NCBI RefSeq assembly: GCF_964204865.1
Contig: NC_135251.1
Coordinates: 14,322,001 to 14,386,000, forward strand
Reading direction: 5' to 3'
Source of the DNA: Styela clava
Taxonomy: Eukaryota > Chordata > Ascidiacea > Stolidobranchia > Styelidae
Length of the DNA: 64,000 bases
The translations under genes were made by a program, and so were the position numbers. The notes beneath the pieces were generated by a model. It did no database searches. It was not told the origin of the DNA and worked only from the letters and a program-made list of their open reading frames with translations. Positions within the stretch are counted from its first letter, which is position 1; each line of letters starts with the position of its first letter. Below are positions 1 to 18,000 of the stretch, piece by piece.

Positions 1-3000
1 ATACCGAACATTGTAATGTAAATAGTCGTGTAAAATATTTATTTTGTTAGTCTTTTTCTGCATTTCTTATATTATTTTCATCCTTATTTTGAGCAATACA
101 ATTTTGTCTAATGTGACAGCCTTTAACTTTGCCCAACTCACGGTCTTTTGACCGAAGATAGAGTTGATTGTTGCATCCGTGTACCAAAATTTCAGAGTAC
201 AACATTTTATCGTCCTCGATACGTGAAAATTGCAAAATAAATATTTTTATATCATCTTTCCAATACTACTCTGAATGCAGCAGACCAGCGGTTGCAAGCC
301 GGGGACCACAGATCACTTTGGGGGGCACAATGCTCGGCGCAAAACTGATTTTACTTTTCACTTTACAAGAAAAACCGCTCTTCCTAGTTACATTGCTTGA
401 TAAGGTTATTTCACAGTTTTCACTTTTTTGAGCAGGAATTGTTCGAGCACAATGGGATTTAGAATCTACCAATCAAAATAGCACTGGAACGATAAACAAG
501 GGGGCCATGAGTGCTAAAAGCCCCCGGGCCATGGAAGGTTGGGAACCACTGCAATAAACAATGTCGTGTCGGAAGGAATGACGGACCGGGTATCCCGGAA
601 GTAAACCAGGTTGAAATACTATCAACGTATTGAAGTATAAAAATCTCACATCTCGGATGTATGAGAGGGACGTTTTAACAAATCCAGATTGTATCAGAGT
701 CTATTTAGCCTACACAATCAGCCAATCCAATTATTATACGCGGATGAAATTTGCTTCCTAGATGGCTCTGGCATCGTAATATCAATTTTGACTTACTCGC
801 TGGATCAACGGCATATCCGCGAAAATCGTGGCACATAAAATATCTTGCGGAAGCTGTTTAGTTAAAAGCTTGAATAGCGTGCTTATAACTGTAACTGCTA
901 AAAACAAACAAATCTGTCTCAAAGCTATACATTTCTTTTAAAAACTAACATGGATTCATATAATTGCATTTGAAACTCAACTATAAATAAATAAAATCAT
1001 AATTTATTAAATCGCAGTGTTATTTGATCCCATAAAATTTCTGTTAACTGAGAAATGATAGATCTTCAATTGGAATTTGTTCTCTTGATCTTGTACATTC
1101 ACATTCTTGTCTGATGTTGGGCGTTTCACAATCTGATAACGACTGACAGACACCACAACAAGCCGTCCAACCCTGACAATGTAAATGGATCAATGGATGA
1201 ATAGAACACAATCATTAAATGCCCAGAGCCATGTAGTCGGAGTTGGCATGTTGAAGAAGGAGTCGTATTTTCAAATTCCCCCGAGTTGGAGATCAAAGTT
1301 GCAATTTTAAATTCTTTATAGAGTTGGGATTCAGAGCCGAATTTTTTAATTCTTACAAGCTAAGAATCAGAGACGGAATTCACGGCTTTAACAGTGATAA
1401 TTCAAAAGGTATTAGCATTCTCAACAGACAATAAAATCAGGCTGGCATATGCCAAAGTCTTCGCAATCAAAAGCTGGAATCGTAATAGATTTTTTAAACA
1501 AGACTTGAGGCAAAATCGGGTGTCAGATATTTCCATATAAGGTAGATAAAACGGCAGTGGCCCGTCATATGATTATATACACCTTATCAACTTTCGTCTC
1601 CCTTAAAATAAATGTAAAAAATACATTTTTTAAAATATTATCAGTATTATTTTGATTCCAGAAGAATATACTACTTCTACAGTAAAGTATGCTATTTGTA
1701 ATATTCTATTGGTAGCAATATGGCATACAAGCAATCACATAAAACATGTACATCAATAAATCAATACAACATAAGATTGAAGTGGACTCTCAGGGGAGTA
1801 CTCATTCATAACAAGACCAATGACAATATTACCATCAATCAAGATGGAAAAACCTTTAATACCTCACATAATTAAAAAAGCATCTTAATGTTGAGTATTT
1901 ATATTGATTATGTACATTACGATTGATTTAACACTAAAATTACTTAATGAGTTGGAAATCCTATAGATCAGTGCGTTTCGGATTGTATTATGTTTGTACG
2001 ACCTTTCATAGAGTGCAAAAACAAACCACAGACAAAAAAGTCCAAGTTTTTTTAGTATACAATCAATAGGAATCTTGCGCTCGGGACTTGGAGTTCTTAT
2101 ATTAGGCACCGTTTTTGATGATATAGCCTGACGAATGTCACTCTCAACATCAAGACAATTTCTAGATTCAGTTTTCTCTGACAGAAACCCGATCTTGGCC
2201 AATGTTGCTTTCTCGTCAAATCGAACTCGATTAAAAGCCAAGAAACCAATCAGCGTTTTTCACCTGGGGAGGTTTGGACGTAATGATTGATTGCTATGCA
2301 GGCACATTCTCTGCCATCTCTCTTTACTTTAGTAAAGCCAACGCAACCATCGTTCGTATTTTTAGGCATTAGGAATTTTTTCGTCTATAATACGATACTG
2401 AAGGTTGTCTCGCGGTCTAGTGAAACCGTCCGTCTGCAGGTTAGACGGCCTACCAGCAAATTATTTGGATTGGTAAAACAGGAAATTTTATTTTAAGAGG
2501 AAAGTATGCAAAAAAAGTCGCTTTATGATTAATTATTAGCCCCGAGAATGAGAACCACTGCTGTAGATTATATTACATAATATTAGGGATGTTATAGAAT
2601 TGTTTAAGATTTCACATCTCAAATTTTCTAATCTAGGTAATATTCAAACATTTCTTATGAGGTTTTCTGCCTTTGAAGAACCCCTTACCTACTTACGAAT
2701 GTGAATCCAGACTGATGCGGCAAATTGAATACTTCGAAATTCGAACATTTTCGTATTAACAATAATTTAACCTGGTCTCTCCAAATAACATTATTTTGGA
2801 TAGGCATGTTTCATCTACATATATTCAATGTGTTTTTGAATAAAACATACTTTCGCCTTACTATCTGTTATTTGTAGCTTATCGTTAGCTAGTTATTTTT
2901 GAGGTGGGGCTCGACGAGACTCTACGAATTGTAAAAAGGAGGCGTGGCTTAAGAAGTTTAAGCACCACTGTTCTGGAGAGAACATAGGTAACTTTCGTGA

Positions 3001-3106
3001 AAAGCATTCTGAAATTTTTAAATTTTTAGGTACAATCAGACACAAACACAAAGTTTGTGATAAAAATTTCGTAGAGGTAGGAAATTTACGGATTCCGTTT
3101 TTGGGG
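1..3106. other. Intergenic, no recognisable gene; hAT-like relic ends
   Basis: I see no protein family here. The open frames are short and lack recognisable motifs. Around 284-556 the sequence begins CAGCGGTTGCAAGCC and ends with GGTTGGGAACCACTG. This last motif is the reverse of the CAGTGGTTCCCAACC terminus common in hAT transposons. A similar end, GAGAACCACTG, lies near 2550, and another degraded one near 2965. No convincing target duplication was found. The rest is AT-rich and unassigned. Confidence 0.5.
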
Positions 3107-7499
<4,393 letters not shown>

Positions 7500-10400
7500 T
7501 TTAAACAATAATTATAATAATATCTGAAAACATGACAATATAAAACAATTTTAATTTCAAAATGAACAACAAACATGATCTGAACTAGTGCAACGCAAAC
7601 AATAATATAATCTATAATCAACATATTACATTTATTGGTTGTCAAAAGAGAACAATTCCCAGTAATCTGAAGGTGCTTTATTAGATTTGGCAAAAAAAAA
7701 CAATAAAATACAACACAGATCAATAATAATATATGATAAATTCACATCCCAAACTAAAAATGGCCAAAGCTATCCAATGTATCGCTATTTCGGGTGTATT
7801 CTAGAATAATAATTTTATATATTGAATATCAAATTTTATCACATTTCAAACGGGTCATGTTCAAGAGAGAAAATACTACTATTACATTACAACCTCCGTA
7901 AATTCACAGAAATTAAAACTCACTAATACAGAATGTTTAGAAATGATAATTGTTTTGTTTAATATTCTCATATCAAAGTGCGCAATGTAGAAAAAAAAAT
8001 TTTTTTTTCCGACCATCGAAACATTCTAATTTATTCAAGAAGTCTATTCAGCTTGACTTGGACGATGAGCAAATTGTTCTGTATGACATTAGGGATATTG
8101 ACAAGGATGATATAAAAATATACATGTTGAACGAATTACAAAAGAGATAGAAAAACAGGTCATGGATAGATGGGAAATAATTATTACTAGAACAAGTTTT
8201 AACGAAGTGAAACAAAATCTACAATTGGGCATCAAAACTAACTCAAAGTTACAAATTACAATTTTAACGCAAAATACTTATAATACAATAATCTTGATTT
8301 CTTCTCAGACATACGTTTGAATCAGTTACATAAAATCATGATAATATTCAAGAGGCAAATGTTGGTTTTAAAATACAAGTGGTCTTTGAGTATCACTCAT
8401 CCTTTCATATTCAACATAAAATCATATAAAGATAAAATTTTGGCAATTGTTCCAGTCTTTTATGACAGAGGTGTGCAACCTTTAATAAGGGGGAGGGGGG
8501 GGGCTTGGGAGCAGACACAAACGACTGAGTGAAACCCCAGGCCGCACCTTTATTTAACATACACATTTTAGATACTTTTAACATACAAAAAATTTTGGTT
8601 ATAGATCTTGTGACATACGTTGTTTGTTTCGCACAAGCTTGCTTTAAAGGCATTGTAACATAGGCATAGATGAGAAATTAGTCCAGATTAAATCAAATTA
8701 AAAACTCGTTTCATGTGACGCATACCATTAAAAATTGACACTCCTCTGTGGGTCGCACAATTTTTCCTCGTAGGCCGCAGTTTGCACACCCGTTTTTATT
8801 TTGCACTGCCAGAACAGATGGTAATCTTTGTATATGTGCCTGTCAACTACTGACTGATTTATCTTTACCCCAGACTATAATTGCACCATATGTCATAATT
8901 CATAGTAATTTGAAAATCATGTGTTGGCTTATATATCGCACCAAGAGCAGCTCATGCATTTATATAGCCCCAATAGACCAGAAGCCTTGCTTTAACATAG
9001 GCACCAAAAATTATTCATTTTCATTAGATATCACAGTATCATTGAACATTCGGCAAGATAGAATAATTATTTTTCAATCGCTTGTTAAAAAGACGAAACA
9101 GGAAATCGTATACCTGATTTAAAAGTAAATTAATGTGAAGCATAGAAAATGAGAAAATACATTGAAAAACATGAAAATGACTAAATTTTAAAACATTTGG
9201 GCATCTATATACATATAGCCTATGGTACTAATAAGGACATAGAGACAGGTGGAAATTATATTATTGTGACTTAATAATGTCTAAACTTCCATACCCATGT
9301 CAAATTATAAAATTTGATTTGTTAAAAACCCAATAATGAAAATTCGACTTGACAGTGTCACAGGAACTGGGAATTTCGTTTTCAGAAACCAGTAACTACT
9401 GTTTGATTTTGTTATAGCATTTTCGCTTTATGGCTTCATTTTCATTATTTTCCCCGATTTGTTACTCGTATAGAAAGTTGATGACATAATAATGAGAATA
9501 CTTATATGAATATTTACTACAATGAACGAATACTAGATTTCACTAAATAATCATGTTTATCTTAATACACAGAGCAGCTATGGCACTAGGTTTCTAACAC
9601 AAATATTGGCGAAGCGCAGTATGGGCAAATTCTACTCAATGTAGCTACATGCTAAGCTAGCTTTGAACAATTATTCAAATCAAGAATTGAACAATCGGCA
9701 TTCCACCTTTCATTCAAAATAATATATTACAAATAAATTTATCCCTATAATTTAAAAATTTTAACTGTTTGATAATTCTTTTTCTAGTTGCTGAGTAGAA
9801 ATGTAAACATTTGAACAGTTTGTCAAAAATGTAATTAGAGCTGAGCAAACTTTCTAGTTAAACATGGAAACTGAAAGTGGTTTCCCTTCTATGGCAATTT
9901 CTAGAACAATACCAGTGATGTATTATTCCTAGAACATTGAACCAAATTAGTTATCTTCTATACAAGCATGTATATAGAAAACCTAGGTACAACATGTATT
10001 AGACTCAAATAAAACTTGAAATGGATAGATCATAGATGTTGCATAATCAAGTGAAAATGGACCATTTGGCTAGAGTTTTGTATACTAGCTCCCCCATCCA
10101 AAGTTATATGAAACATCAACATTTTCTATGTTTAGTAGATAACCATTTTATCCTATTTCTTTTTAAACTATTATGATAAACGATGAATAAAAATAAATTG
10201 ATAACAGGGCATCACAAAATAAATGAAACTTGTTAATTTGATTAACAATTTTTGTGTTTCATTTATTTTGGGACACCCAGTATTTTTAATTTAAACTCAG
10301 GTTTAAAAAATTCAGTCATACATAATATTTTAACAAAAAATGAACAACCAGTTATCAACACAGTATTACAATAGGATAGAACGATTACTATGAAGTAAAA

Positions 10401-10507
10401 ATTATTTTTAATAAAAGAAGATAAATCAGATATGACTGTGGGATTGTGCAGCACAAATATTTAAACTTTAAGTGAAACAAAACTTATGTAAACCAATTAC
10501 ATATACA
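7500..10507. other. Intergenic between TSTD2 and the ORP5/8 gene; one hAT-like MITE
   Basis: This is the space between the TSTD2 start and the ORP5/8 stop. I find no gene family here. On the minus strand, AAAATAAATG near 10262 could be the polyadenylation signal of the ORP gene, about 240 bases past its stop. The remainder is AT-rich with short uninformative frames. The MITE at 8466-8793 is listed separately. Confidence 0.5.
8466..8793. mobile_element. hAT-like MITE, ~328 bp
   Basis: The left end is CAGAGGTGTGCAACC. The right end, read in reverse, is CGGGTGTGCAAACTGCGG. Flanking TTTTAT-rich octamers (TTTTATGA on the left, TTTTTATT on the right) are similar but not identical. It has no transposase, so it is non-autonomous. 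Classification rests on the ends only. Confidence 0.55.
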
Positions 10508-12922
10508 TTATTTAAAATAGTAAGCAAGAATGGCAAATATTGCAACCAGTATAATTAAATACAAATTATTGAACAAATAAGATTGATTGCTGCGTTCGTG
10601 CTTCTCCAATGATTTTTGAATTTGTGACAATTTCAACAAAATATGTTGTTGTTGCTCTTGTAGTGACAGTAACGTTTGTTTAGCATCCTCGTCCGCTTGT
10701 AATTTGACTTGCAAAGCTTCGTCATTACTTCTATTGGTCGATTCTTCCATAATTTTAACGCTCTGTATCATGTTTTCATTGTCAACAATCATTCGAGATT
10801 TGCCTGGTGATCTTAGTATAACCCCATTTTTAGTCACAGTAGATATACACCCGTCAGATTCATATTGCACAATGTCATTAACAGTGTCCCAAGGTCGTTT
10901 GTCCAAAAACTTGTACGTCCAATTCTCATTTATTGGATTGTATTCAAAAAGTTTTGGCAGCCAAAGTGTGTCTGTTTTTGCTCTTTCTCGAGCTCCCTTT
11001 CTTTGGTTTTCTTCCAGAATACATTTATATTTTGTGGCTTCATTTTGATCACCAACTTCAATTGCTTTCGTAACATGGCACCAAAGTTTTTGAGATTCAT
11101 TCGGTAGCTGCTGGTTCATGGCAATGACTTGCCTTTGCAACCTAGCTGCACGGATTTCAGGAGTAGGTTTCCAGAATATTGATGTTGTGGCACGCTTCAA
11201 ATCAGTGAGATATATTTCTCTATCCCAAAATCCTTGAATAGTAGCAAGATTCTTTTTCCCATGTAATATACGTCCGTTTATTCTATTGGATGAATCACTT
11301 CCACCAAAGAATGGTTTCAATTTATATTCTATTTCAGTGGTGTAGCCTGTCTTCTGACAAGTAATATCAACTTTTCCTCCAAACTCCATCGTCATAGAAC
11401 CATATAAAAATCCTTTGCAATGTGCATATGGCATTGTCAAAATGTATTCTTCCCTTTTATTTAGAAGAGTGAGGCTTACAGTACCATCAAGAAAAGCAGA
11501 TAAAGAGTTGCCATAAAATTTAGATTTTGCTAATATGCTTCCATGCACAACGAAGCCGTCTTTTTTATTCACAGCTGCAAATGCCGAAATGGGTGGATGA
11601 TGACTCACTTGTTCAGCAATATAATGTGTGAAACTTTCAGTTTCAGGATGTTGCCATTTGCAACGAAAAATTTCACCAATTATGGGGTTATATGGTTTTT
11701 TTATGCCATCAGGTTTTTTGTAGAAACCTGAAAGATACCATTTTGCAACAGCTTTCATTCGTTCATAAGGGTCGTCGACCCTGGCAGCTTTTGATAACAA
11801 ATCAGCATGAAAGTAGTAATCTGACAATTTATCAAGGAAGGAACGAGGTTCTAAAATGAAAGTAGGAAGAACAACTTTAGAAAGATCCATTCCAGGTCGT
11901 AATTGTTTCAAGATTGTCCAAATTAGCCCTTTATTTTCACTAGCTATGTCTTCAGCTGCCTCACCAGCAGATCCTAACTCTTCCATGTCAGTCTTTTCAA
12001 GCACATATTCAGACTCTGGAACTTTGGGTAAAGATTTGTTGCTTTCAGCATCAGATGACACCCTTGAACTGAAGGAGCCAGTTTCCTCACCAGATGTTAC
12101 AAGAGCTTCGTTTTGACCTACAGTGAGATGATTACCATGGCTTTTAGATGGATCTTCACTAGACTGATCTCCAGCATCCAATTGACTACCATCATCAGTT
12201 GATTTTTCACTGTGTGCTTTACTTGGCTTACGTTTCAGTAAAGCTAATTCAAGTCCCTCATCATATGAGTCCCGATCGTCCCCCATGACACTATCAATCT
12301 CTTTCATGCTGACGTCACCTACTGAAAGGGTGTTTTGAGAATCAAGAGTTGGCATAGCTTTTTTCAATAGATTGGAACATTTACGGGCCAGCTCTAATGC
12401 ATCCATCCAGCATTGGCCATCAGATTGAGTTGTTGATCTCAAAATTAGGTGATTTGATGGCAAAGAATGTGTCAATAAACTCATGCTTTCGCCCGAGGGC
12501 CCTTTGGCAGTCCAAATCACTTGGTCAAGAGGATGATAAATTTTGAAACAAAACCCTTCCTTTTTTGATGGTCTTTGAATAATTTCACTCGACGTTAAAA
12601 GAACTGTTCCGATCCATTGCTTCAGTTTTTGAGTTTTGTATAATATTAGCACTCCTGGTTTTAAAACACACCATATTCGACTCCAGTTCTTTAATGTACT
12701 TCGTATTTTCAACCAATCAGAGCGAATTACAACGGTTGGATCTTGTATTGTATTTTTCAACTCATTGTGAACTTTCTTTTTCTCCACCTTATACGACTGT
12801 TTCTGAATTCTCAATGATTCTTTTTTAGTGAGATTAGACCTAATGCTTGCATGACTGGAATCCTGCTCCCAGCTGTTGCTGCTGAACGAGTTGTTGTACG
12901 ATGGAAGATTTTTGTCAGTCAT
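10508..12922 (-). CDS. OSBPL8: ORP5/ORP8-type oxysterol-binding-protein-related lipid transfer protein, 804 aa, intronless
   Basis: One uninterrupted reading frame runs from ATG at 12922. The order is a serine-rich and basic N-terminus (~1-60), a PH domain (~65-182, with DWLKIRSTLKNW and WCVLKPGVLILYK), an acidic/serine-rich linker, then the lipid-binding ORD domain (~330-690). The ORD carries the family signature EQVSHHPP at about residue 436 and LPTFILEPRSFLDKL near 352. A coiled-coil-prone stretch (~735-775) is followed by a hydrophobic tail anchor (~784-802, LYLIILVAIFAILAYY). This layout is that of ORP5/ORP8. Those proteins are ER-anchored, reach the plasma membrane through the PH domain, and exchange phosphatidylserine for PI4P. 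ORP5 and ORP8 cannot be told apart here; the symbol is the nearest choice. The lack of introns is unusual for this family and suggests retroposition or intron loss, yet the frame is intact. Confidence 0.95.
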   Translation of the reverse strand: MTDKNLPSYNNSFSSNSWEQDSSHASIRSNLTKKESLRIQKQSYKVEKKKVHNELKNTIQDPTVVIRSDWLKIRSTLKNWSRIWCVLKPGVLILYKTQKLKQWIGTVLLTSSEIIQRPSKKEGFCFKIYHPLDQVIWTAKGPSGESMSLLTHSLPSNHLILRSTTQSDGQCWMDALELARKCSNLLKKAMPTLDSQNTLSVGDVSMKEIDSVMGDDRDSYDEGLELALLKRKPSKAHSEKSTDDGSQLDAGDQSSEDPSKSHGNHLTVGQNEALVTSGEETGSFSSRVSSDAESNKSLPKVPESEYVLEKTDMEELGSAGEAAEDIASENKGLIWTILKQLRPGMDLSKVVLPTFILEPRSFLDKLSDYYFHADLLSKAARVDDPYERMKAVAKWYLSGFYKKPDGIKKPYNPIIGEIFRCKWQHPETESFTHYIAEQVSHHPPISAFAAVNKKDGFVVHGSILAKSKFYGNSLSAFLDGTVSLTLLNKREEYILTMPYAHCKGFLYGSMTMEFGGKVDITCQKTGYTTEIEYKLKPFFGGSDSSNRINGRILHGKKNLATIQGFWDREIYLTDLKRATTSIFWKPTPEIRAARLQRQVIAMNQQLPNESQKLWCHVTKAIEVGDQNEATKYKCILEENQRKGARERAKTDTLWLPKLFEYNPINENWTYKFLDKRPWDTVNDIVQYESDGCISTVTKNGVILRSPGKSRMIVDNENMIQSVKIMEESTNRSNDEALQVKLQADEDAKQTLLSLQEQQQHILLKLSQIQKSLEKHERSNQSYLFNNLYLIILVAIFAILAYYFK

Positions 12923-15003
12923 ATTGTTTTGTCATGGCTTAGTCAATTAATTATTTAGACAATCTAAATCAGATATTCAAAATGTAGGGTTTATAGAGTA
13001 GGTTTACTACACGCGGTTTAGCTGGGACAGTCCCAATTTTGATGAGCTGTCCCAGCATCTCACCCAGTAGACTTAGATGTACCGGTAAAGCAGTATGGCA
13101 GTCGGAAATATTTTTATTAGTTAATATCAAAACAAAATTGTTTTCATTTTCTGTTAATGGAAGCAGTTCATTGATCACTGATTTGCGACTCACTTCACTA
13201 GTTCAGTGAGAGAGAGAACCACTATATTGTGATAATTATTATATTTAATGCGTCAATTTCCCATGTTATGTCAGTACGGCACACTTTACAGAGCGAGCAA
13301 CATTGTCTCGTTTCAGAGAATCCCATTTTACCGTTGAACAGACATCCCTCCTTTCGCGAACGTATGTTGTTCCTCAATATCGGTAAAAATATAGTAAACT
13401 GAAGAACTGCGCAATAAACTAAATAGAAGTGCAATTTAAAAACATCATCATTGAATTCCTCCAGAAAAAATAATCGGATTTATCTGAAGGAAAAAATTTT
13501 TACCATGGCATTCGAGAGTTTATAGTAAAGAACGACAATTTTGGTCACATGACGACCACGATTAATTTAGATAAATATCGAGACAAGCAGGACACGATAT
13601 GATGCATCTGCCGTAGTGCCCCTCGATTGTGAGACACATGAAGTGTTTGTTTTAATGAACTAAATGACGGGGCATTCTTTGAATTTGGAAACTGTGTCCT
13701 ATTGTATGTTAAATTATTCTAAATGCCGAAAAGAAAGTGCACACTTTTCAATGATTTGAATACCGGAATTACTAAAATTCATACGAGATGAATATTGATA
13801 AGCCTCGGAACCGAACCGAGGTTTGTCCAATCCCCAATCTGTCAATGTCCCAGTTTTTTGTCTCATATAAGTTATAGTCTATGGCAGTGCTTCCCAATCT
13901 TTTCCAGTTCGCGACCCACAATGAAATGTTGATATATGGCAAAAAAACAATTTATCCCCATATAATTTACTCTTAATGCAAAACTTGGGCTTGCATATCG
14001 GATATAATCCAAAAAAGTGGAAGCTTGATAGGAGACAAGCTCACACGGAATGTAGAATTAACTGGTCTCGTGTAGTTTCTTACCTAAATAACTTCTAGTA
14101 GGCATGGCGTAACAATTTTTGGATATGTTATTCCTGACTTCCTGCTTTTGGCCCAATGCCTGCCCTAATGCTGTAATGAAACCACATTTAATCAGAGGCA
14201 TATTTTCTCACTTCAACTTTCCAAACTTTGCTTTTTTTTTATTTCGTTACTCTTATTTTAAATATAATTATCCATTTTGTGGCTTACAAGATAAATAAAA
14301 TACATTAACCCTGTTTAGCCAGTATTCAAAATGTACGAAACTCATTGGACATAATAGGTATTACCGTACCAACTACATAAACCTGCCTTTGCCACTAGCC
14401 TATCTCTGTATCTACACGAATTAAGCAAATTACTAATCTGCCTAGTACTGTAGTACTAGTAGCCCACCTACAGTTTCCGATATCAGAATACATGGAATAT
14501 GTAGCGGTTGGGACAATTGAAATTATTATTGTAAGTAGACAACGAATAATTCTAATTGTTATCGCCCTTCTGCCCTTACAGACTTGATACAGTAATGATA
14601 ATGCCACAAATTCCCAATCGAAAACTATATGTAAAATTCTGACATTTGAAAATACTTCGTGACCCACCTTGAAGAATAGCGACTGGTCTATGGTAGGCCT
14701 AGTTTAGAGGTCCTTTGACTCCTTTCTCCGATATCTCTCCGCAGAGCTATTATTCGAATGGTGCGTTGTCTGCCTTTCAAACATCGACATCGTATCTTCG
14801 CAGAGCGATTGCTCTGTAAACGAGTTGGGACTCACGCGACCGTCGGCCACGAAACTCACGTTCCGTAGTAGTATATATTTACGCTTATACACATAGAAAT
14901 ATCAAATTGAGAATATGGATGTGTTTTCTCAGCCATTAGAGCTCTTAAAAATCGAAATTACCGTACATCGTAAACTTCAACGTATGGCGCATCGTGCTAA
15001 ACG
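12923..15003. other. Intergenic upstream of the ORP5/8 gene; repeat relics
   Basis: This should contain the promoter of the ORP gene, but no clear core element stands out. Relics include CAGTGCTTCCCAATC near 13882 (hAT-type end, followed by GCGACCCACA). A dispersed repeat at 14064-14166 is shared with 63644-63790. Paired GGGACAGTCCCA / GTCCCAG blocks lie near 13024 and 13850. No protein family was recognised. Confidence 0.45.
14064..14166 (+). repeat. Dispersed repeat, copy 1
   Basis: It shares GGCGTAACAATTTTTGGATA and its surroundings with 63644-63790. A more divergent copy lies at 29669-29800. The family carries a block reading like ...TTCTTACCTAAATAACTTCTAG before the core. No coding content; probably a MITE or SINE-like fragment. 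Confidence 0.7.
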
Positions 15004-15011
15004 TTATGAAT

Positions 15012-18000
15012 TAGAGATGTACCGAATACCGTGACCATTTTTGTCGCCGATACCGATACCGACTAAAAACGCCAATACTCATATTCAAAAAAGCCGATAT
15101 TGCCGATACTATGTCATTATTACCTCAAGTGTGCAAGACAGACGGGTCAAGTTAAAACAATAGTCTTTTATTTACAGTGCTCAACATTTCAGATTTAAAA
15201 AGAGATATATCACATATAATCAATGTTTGGGACCAGATGCATTGTGTACTGACGCTAGTAATCTCGGTGTCCAATTAGAAAAACTCGTGGGGTTTGACTA
15301 CGGTGGGCGGTGAAATGAATGAATTTTCACCTATCATATTAAACTGATACATCGAGTTACTTGCGCAGGATTTTGTGCTAATATAACGCCGAAGATATTC
15401 AAATTAGTTGAGCTTGTTTGGTTGATAAATAGCTTAAAACAGGTCAGAATCCCATTCCCGGTTTAGTCAGGCAGAATCATGGCCGGAGGTTGTTTTGAGA
15501 CATAAAGTTTTTTATTGTTTAGATATAATGTCGATACCAAAGTGACCAAACTAAATTTGTGTTGTCGCGGGCATTTCGTTTTCCTGCTTAAAGCTTCGGG
15601 AAATGGATTGGAATATTCAATCTCGTCTTTCTCCCCGAACAAAGCCATGTAAAACCACTGAGATCTAATGACGTGTAACGTGTTTTCTTTTGGAAGAACC
15701 GGAATCTTCCAGGTTCAGCATTGAGTCTAGGGCTGGGCATTTTCGAAACACTGGTGTTTCGAAATCGAAACGAAATTTCGCCTTCGAAACGAAATCGAAA
15801 CGAAACGAAACACGTTTGTCAAAAACAATAAAACCATCATTACCCATCGAATTTAATGTATAATTGCACATATTTTCAAGAATTAAAACCACAAAAACAA
15901 AGCACTGGAGGCTAATTCGTGAGCATGAAACGATAATGATAATTCAATGAAGGTTTTTGCTAATGACAAAGCAGTGACCAAATGGCATCAGAATAATTTT
16001 TACGGATTACGTCATTGTTAGAGATGGGGCTCACAAGCAGCATATATAGCATGGGGCCTCTCAACGTATCAATGCGACCCTGCCCTCATCTTATGTAATA
16101 ATTGGGATCATTTTCTATATTATCCGATGTCACAGAGCCTTGTGATCCAGTGGGGTGATAATACCAAGGAGAGCCATAATACCAAGCCACAACCGAATAC
16201 TTGACTAATACATTTAAAAAAATATCTTTGAATCTGAATTCCAAATACATTCTTAACTCCATGAACACAGGAAATGGGCTTTCATGATATTATCGTTGAT
16301 TGAAATTAGCTATAACTAGGCGCCCAGAGAAATGATTTAAATTAAACAGTAAAATTAATATAAATTCGGATTTTTGTCGCGGCTAACTTTTGTTGTGGCT
16401 GTTTATCGTCAGCGTGACATCGACATCGTTAAGCTAAATTCCGCCACAATTATCCCTCCCCCCACAAATTTTGACTGTTTGTTTTGCTTATAACGCGATT
16501 ATCGTCGTAATCAAATGAGTCGATCCAATTCACAAATTTCCATCCGCCAATGACGGAGAGTTAAGACTGAAAATCGTGTTTCATTTTTCTTCAAGTCAGT
16601 TCTGATTTGAATATTTCACGTCGACTGTTATGCTTTTATTATTGCTTATAAATTAATACCGCAAACTTGCACTGAACTATATTAATATTAACGACGGCAG
16701 TGTAAATCTGCGATAGATACTAAATGATATTTCAAGAGATAGTTCATACGGGGCAAATGCAGGAAATGCTCGGTCACTATAGAAACTAAGGCTGAAAAAG
16801 ATTAATTACGACAAAATTTGATTTTAGATTTATTGCCGCAGTAACCCAGACTATCTCGACTACGTTGAAATATATTCAATATTCTTATAAACACTAAAAA
16901 CGATATTTGAGAGTCGCGATATTCGAATAAATTCGGATATGAAATTCGACTTGGACATCGCTGAATGATATTTTGACTGATTTCAGATTGTTATTGCTAT
17001 GACGTCATAATGTCCGTTTCGGAAGTCGAAACAGCGCCGTTTCGACATATCCGTGTTTCGAAACGTATGCGTTCGCGAAACCGAGATTTGCACCTGTTAT
17101 GCCAACATAGTTGAGTCAAACATTTTGATCACTAGTACATCACACACACTGCTTCGGTTGTACGTGGTAACGCGTACATTTTTGCGCACATGCATCAAAT
17201 TCCACTTGTTTATTGACCTACAGGTTTTTGACGAGCTTCTGTGTATGATTTCATCCCATTGAATTTGTATGCTGTTCTAAAGAATAATAGTTTCAGCTTT
17301 TTCAATCATTCAAACCGCGTGTTGGAAGTAAGTTTTGTAATATTGCGAGTTTGTTTTCAACTGGTTTATTGATATCCATCATTTGACATCCCTAAATCGG
17401 TGATGCCAGTAAATCTTCAATACAAAAGATCAGTATTATCTGCAATAAAAACAGCAGTACCCACTCAAATGACAGCTGTGGGATAAATACTCATATTATC
17501 TGCTCCATCCCGTGGCGTTTCAATATGAAACCTGCCTCTTACCAGTTTACATGAGTATCTTAGCTCAGCCAGAGACAAAAAGTTTCAATCTGCTGTTGGC
17601 GTGACGAAAAGTTTTTAAATATATTTTCTGCAATAAAATTATTGGATTGCATATTACTGAAAGTTACGCCTTATATGTTTTTTCCCCATTGCACGATTCC
17701 TTTACTGATATTATATTCGATAATATGACGCTCATCTGGCATAGTTTTTCAAGTGTGTATAAAGGTATATATAATCTTTTCCACGCAGTTTAGATGGGAA
17801 TGCGCGAATATATCTAAAAAACGCAAATATTGGTTTGCAATGCGATGAAATTCCATCTTGGCATTTCTGCCTCTCGCAATTGCTGCGTATATATTTAACG
17901 GAGAAGTTCTGTGGCGTGGTTATCAAATAAAGAAAACATGGGAGCATTTTTTCCACTTCTCTACTACTCTCAAACCTTGACATTTTGTGAAAACTTTTTT

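Noticed and set aside
1885-2241. A 118-codon minus-strand frame as a possible gene or TSTD2 3' exon
   Set aside because: No motif, a hydrophobic low-complexity second half, no splice signals that connect it, and TSTD2 is complete without it.
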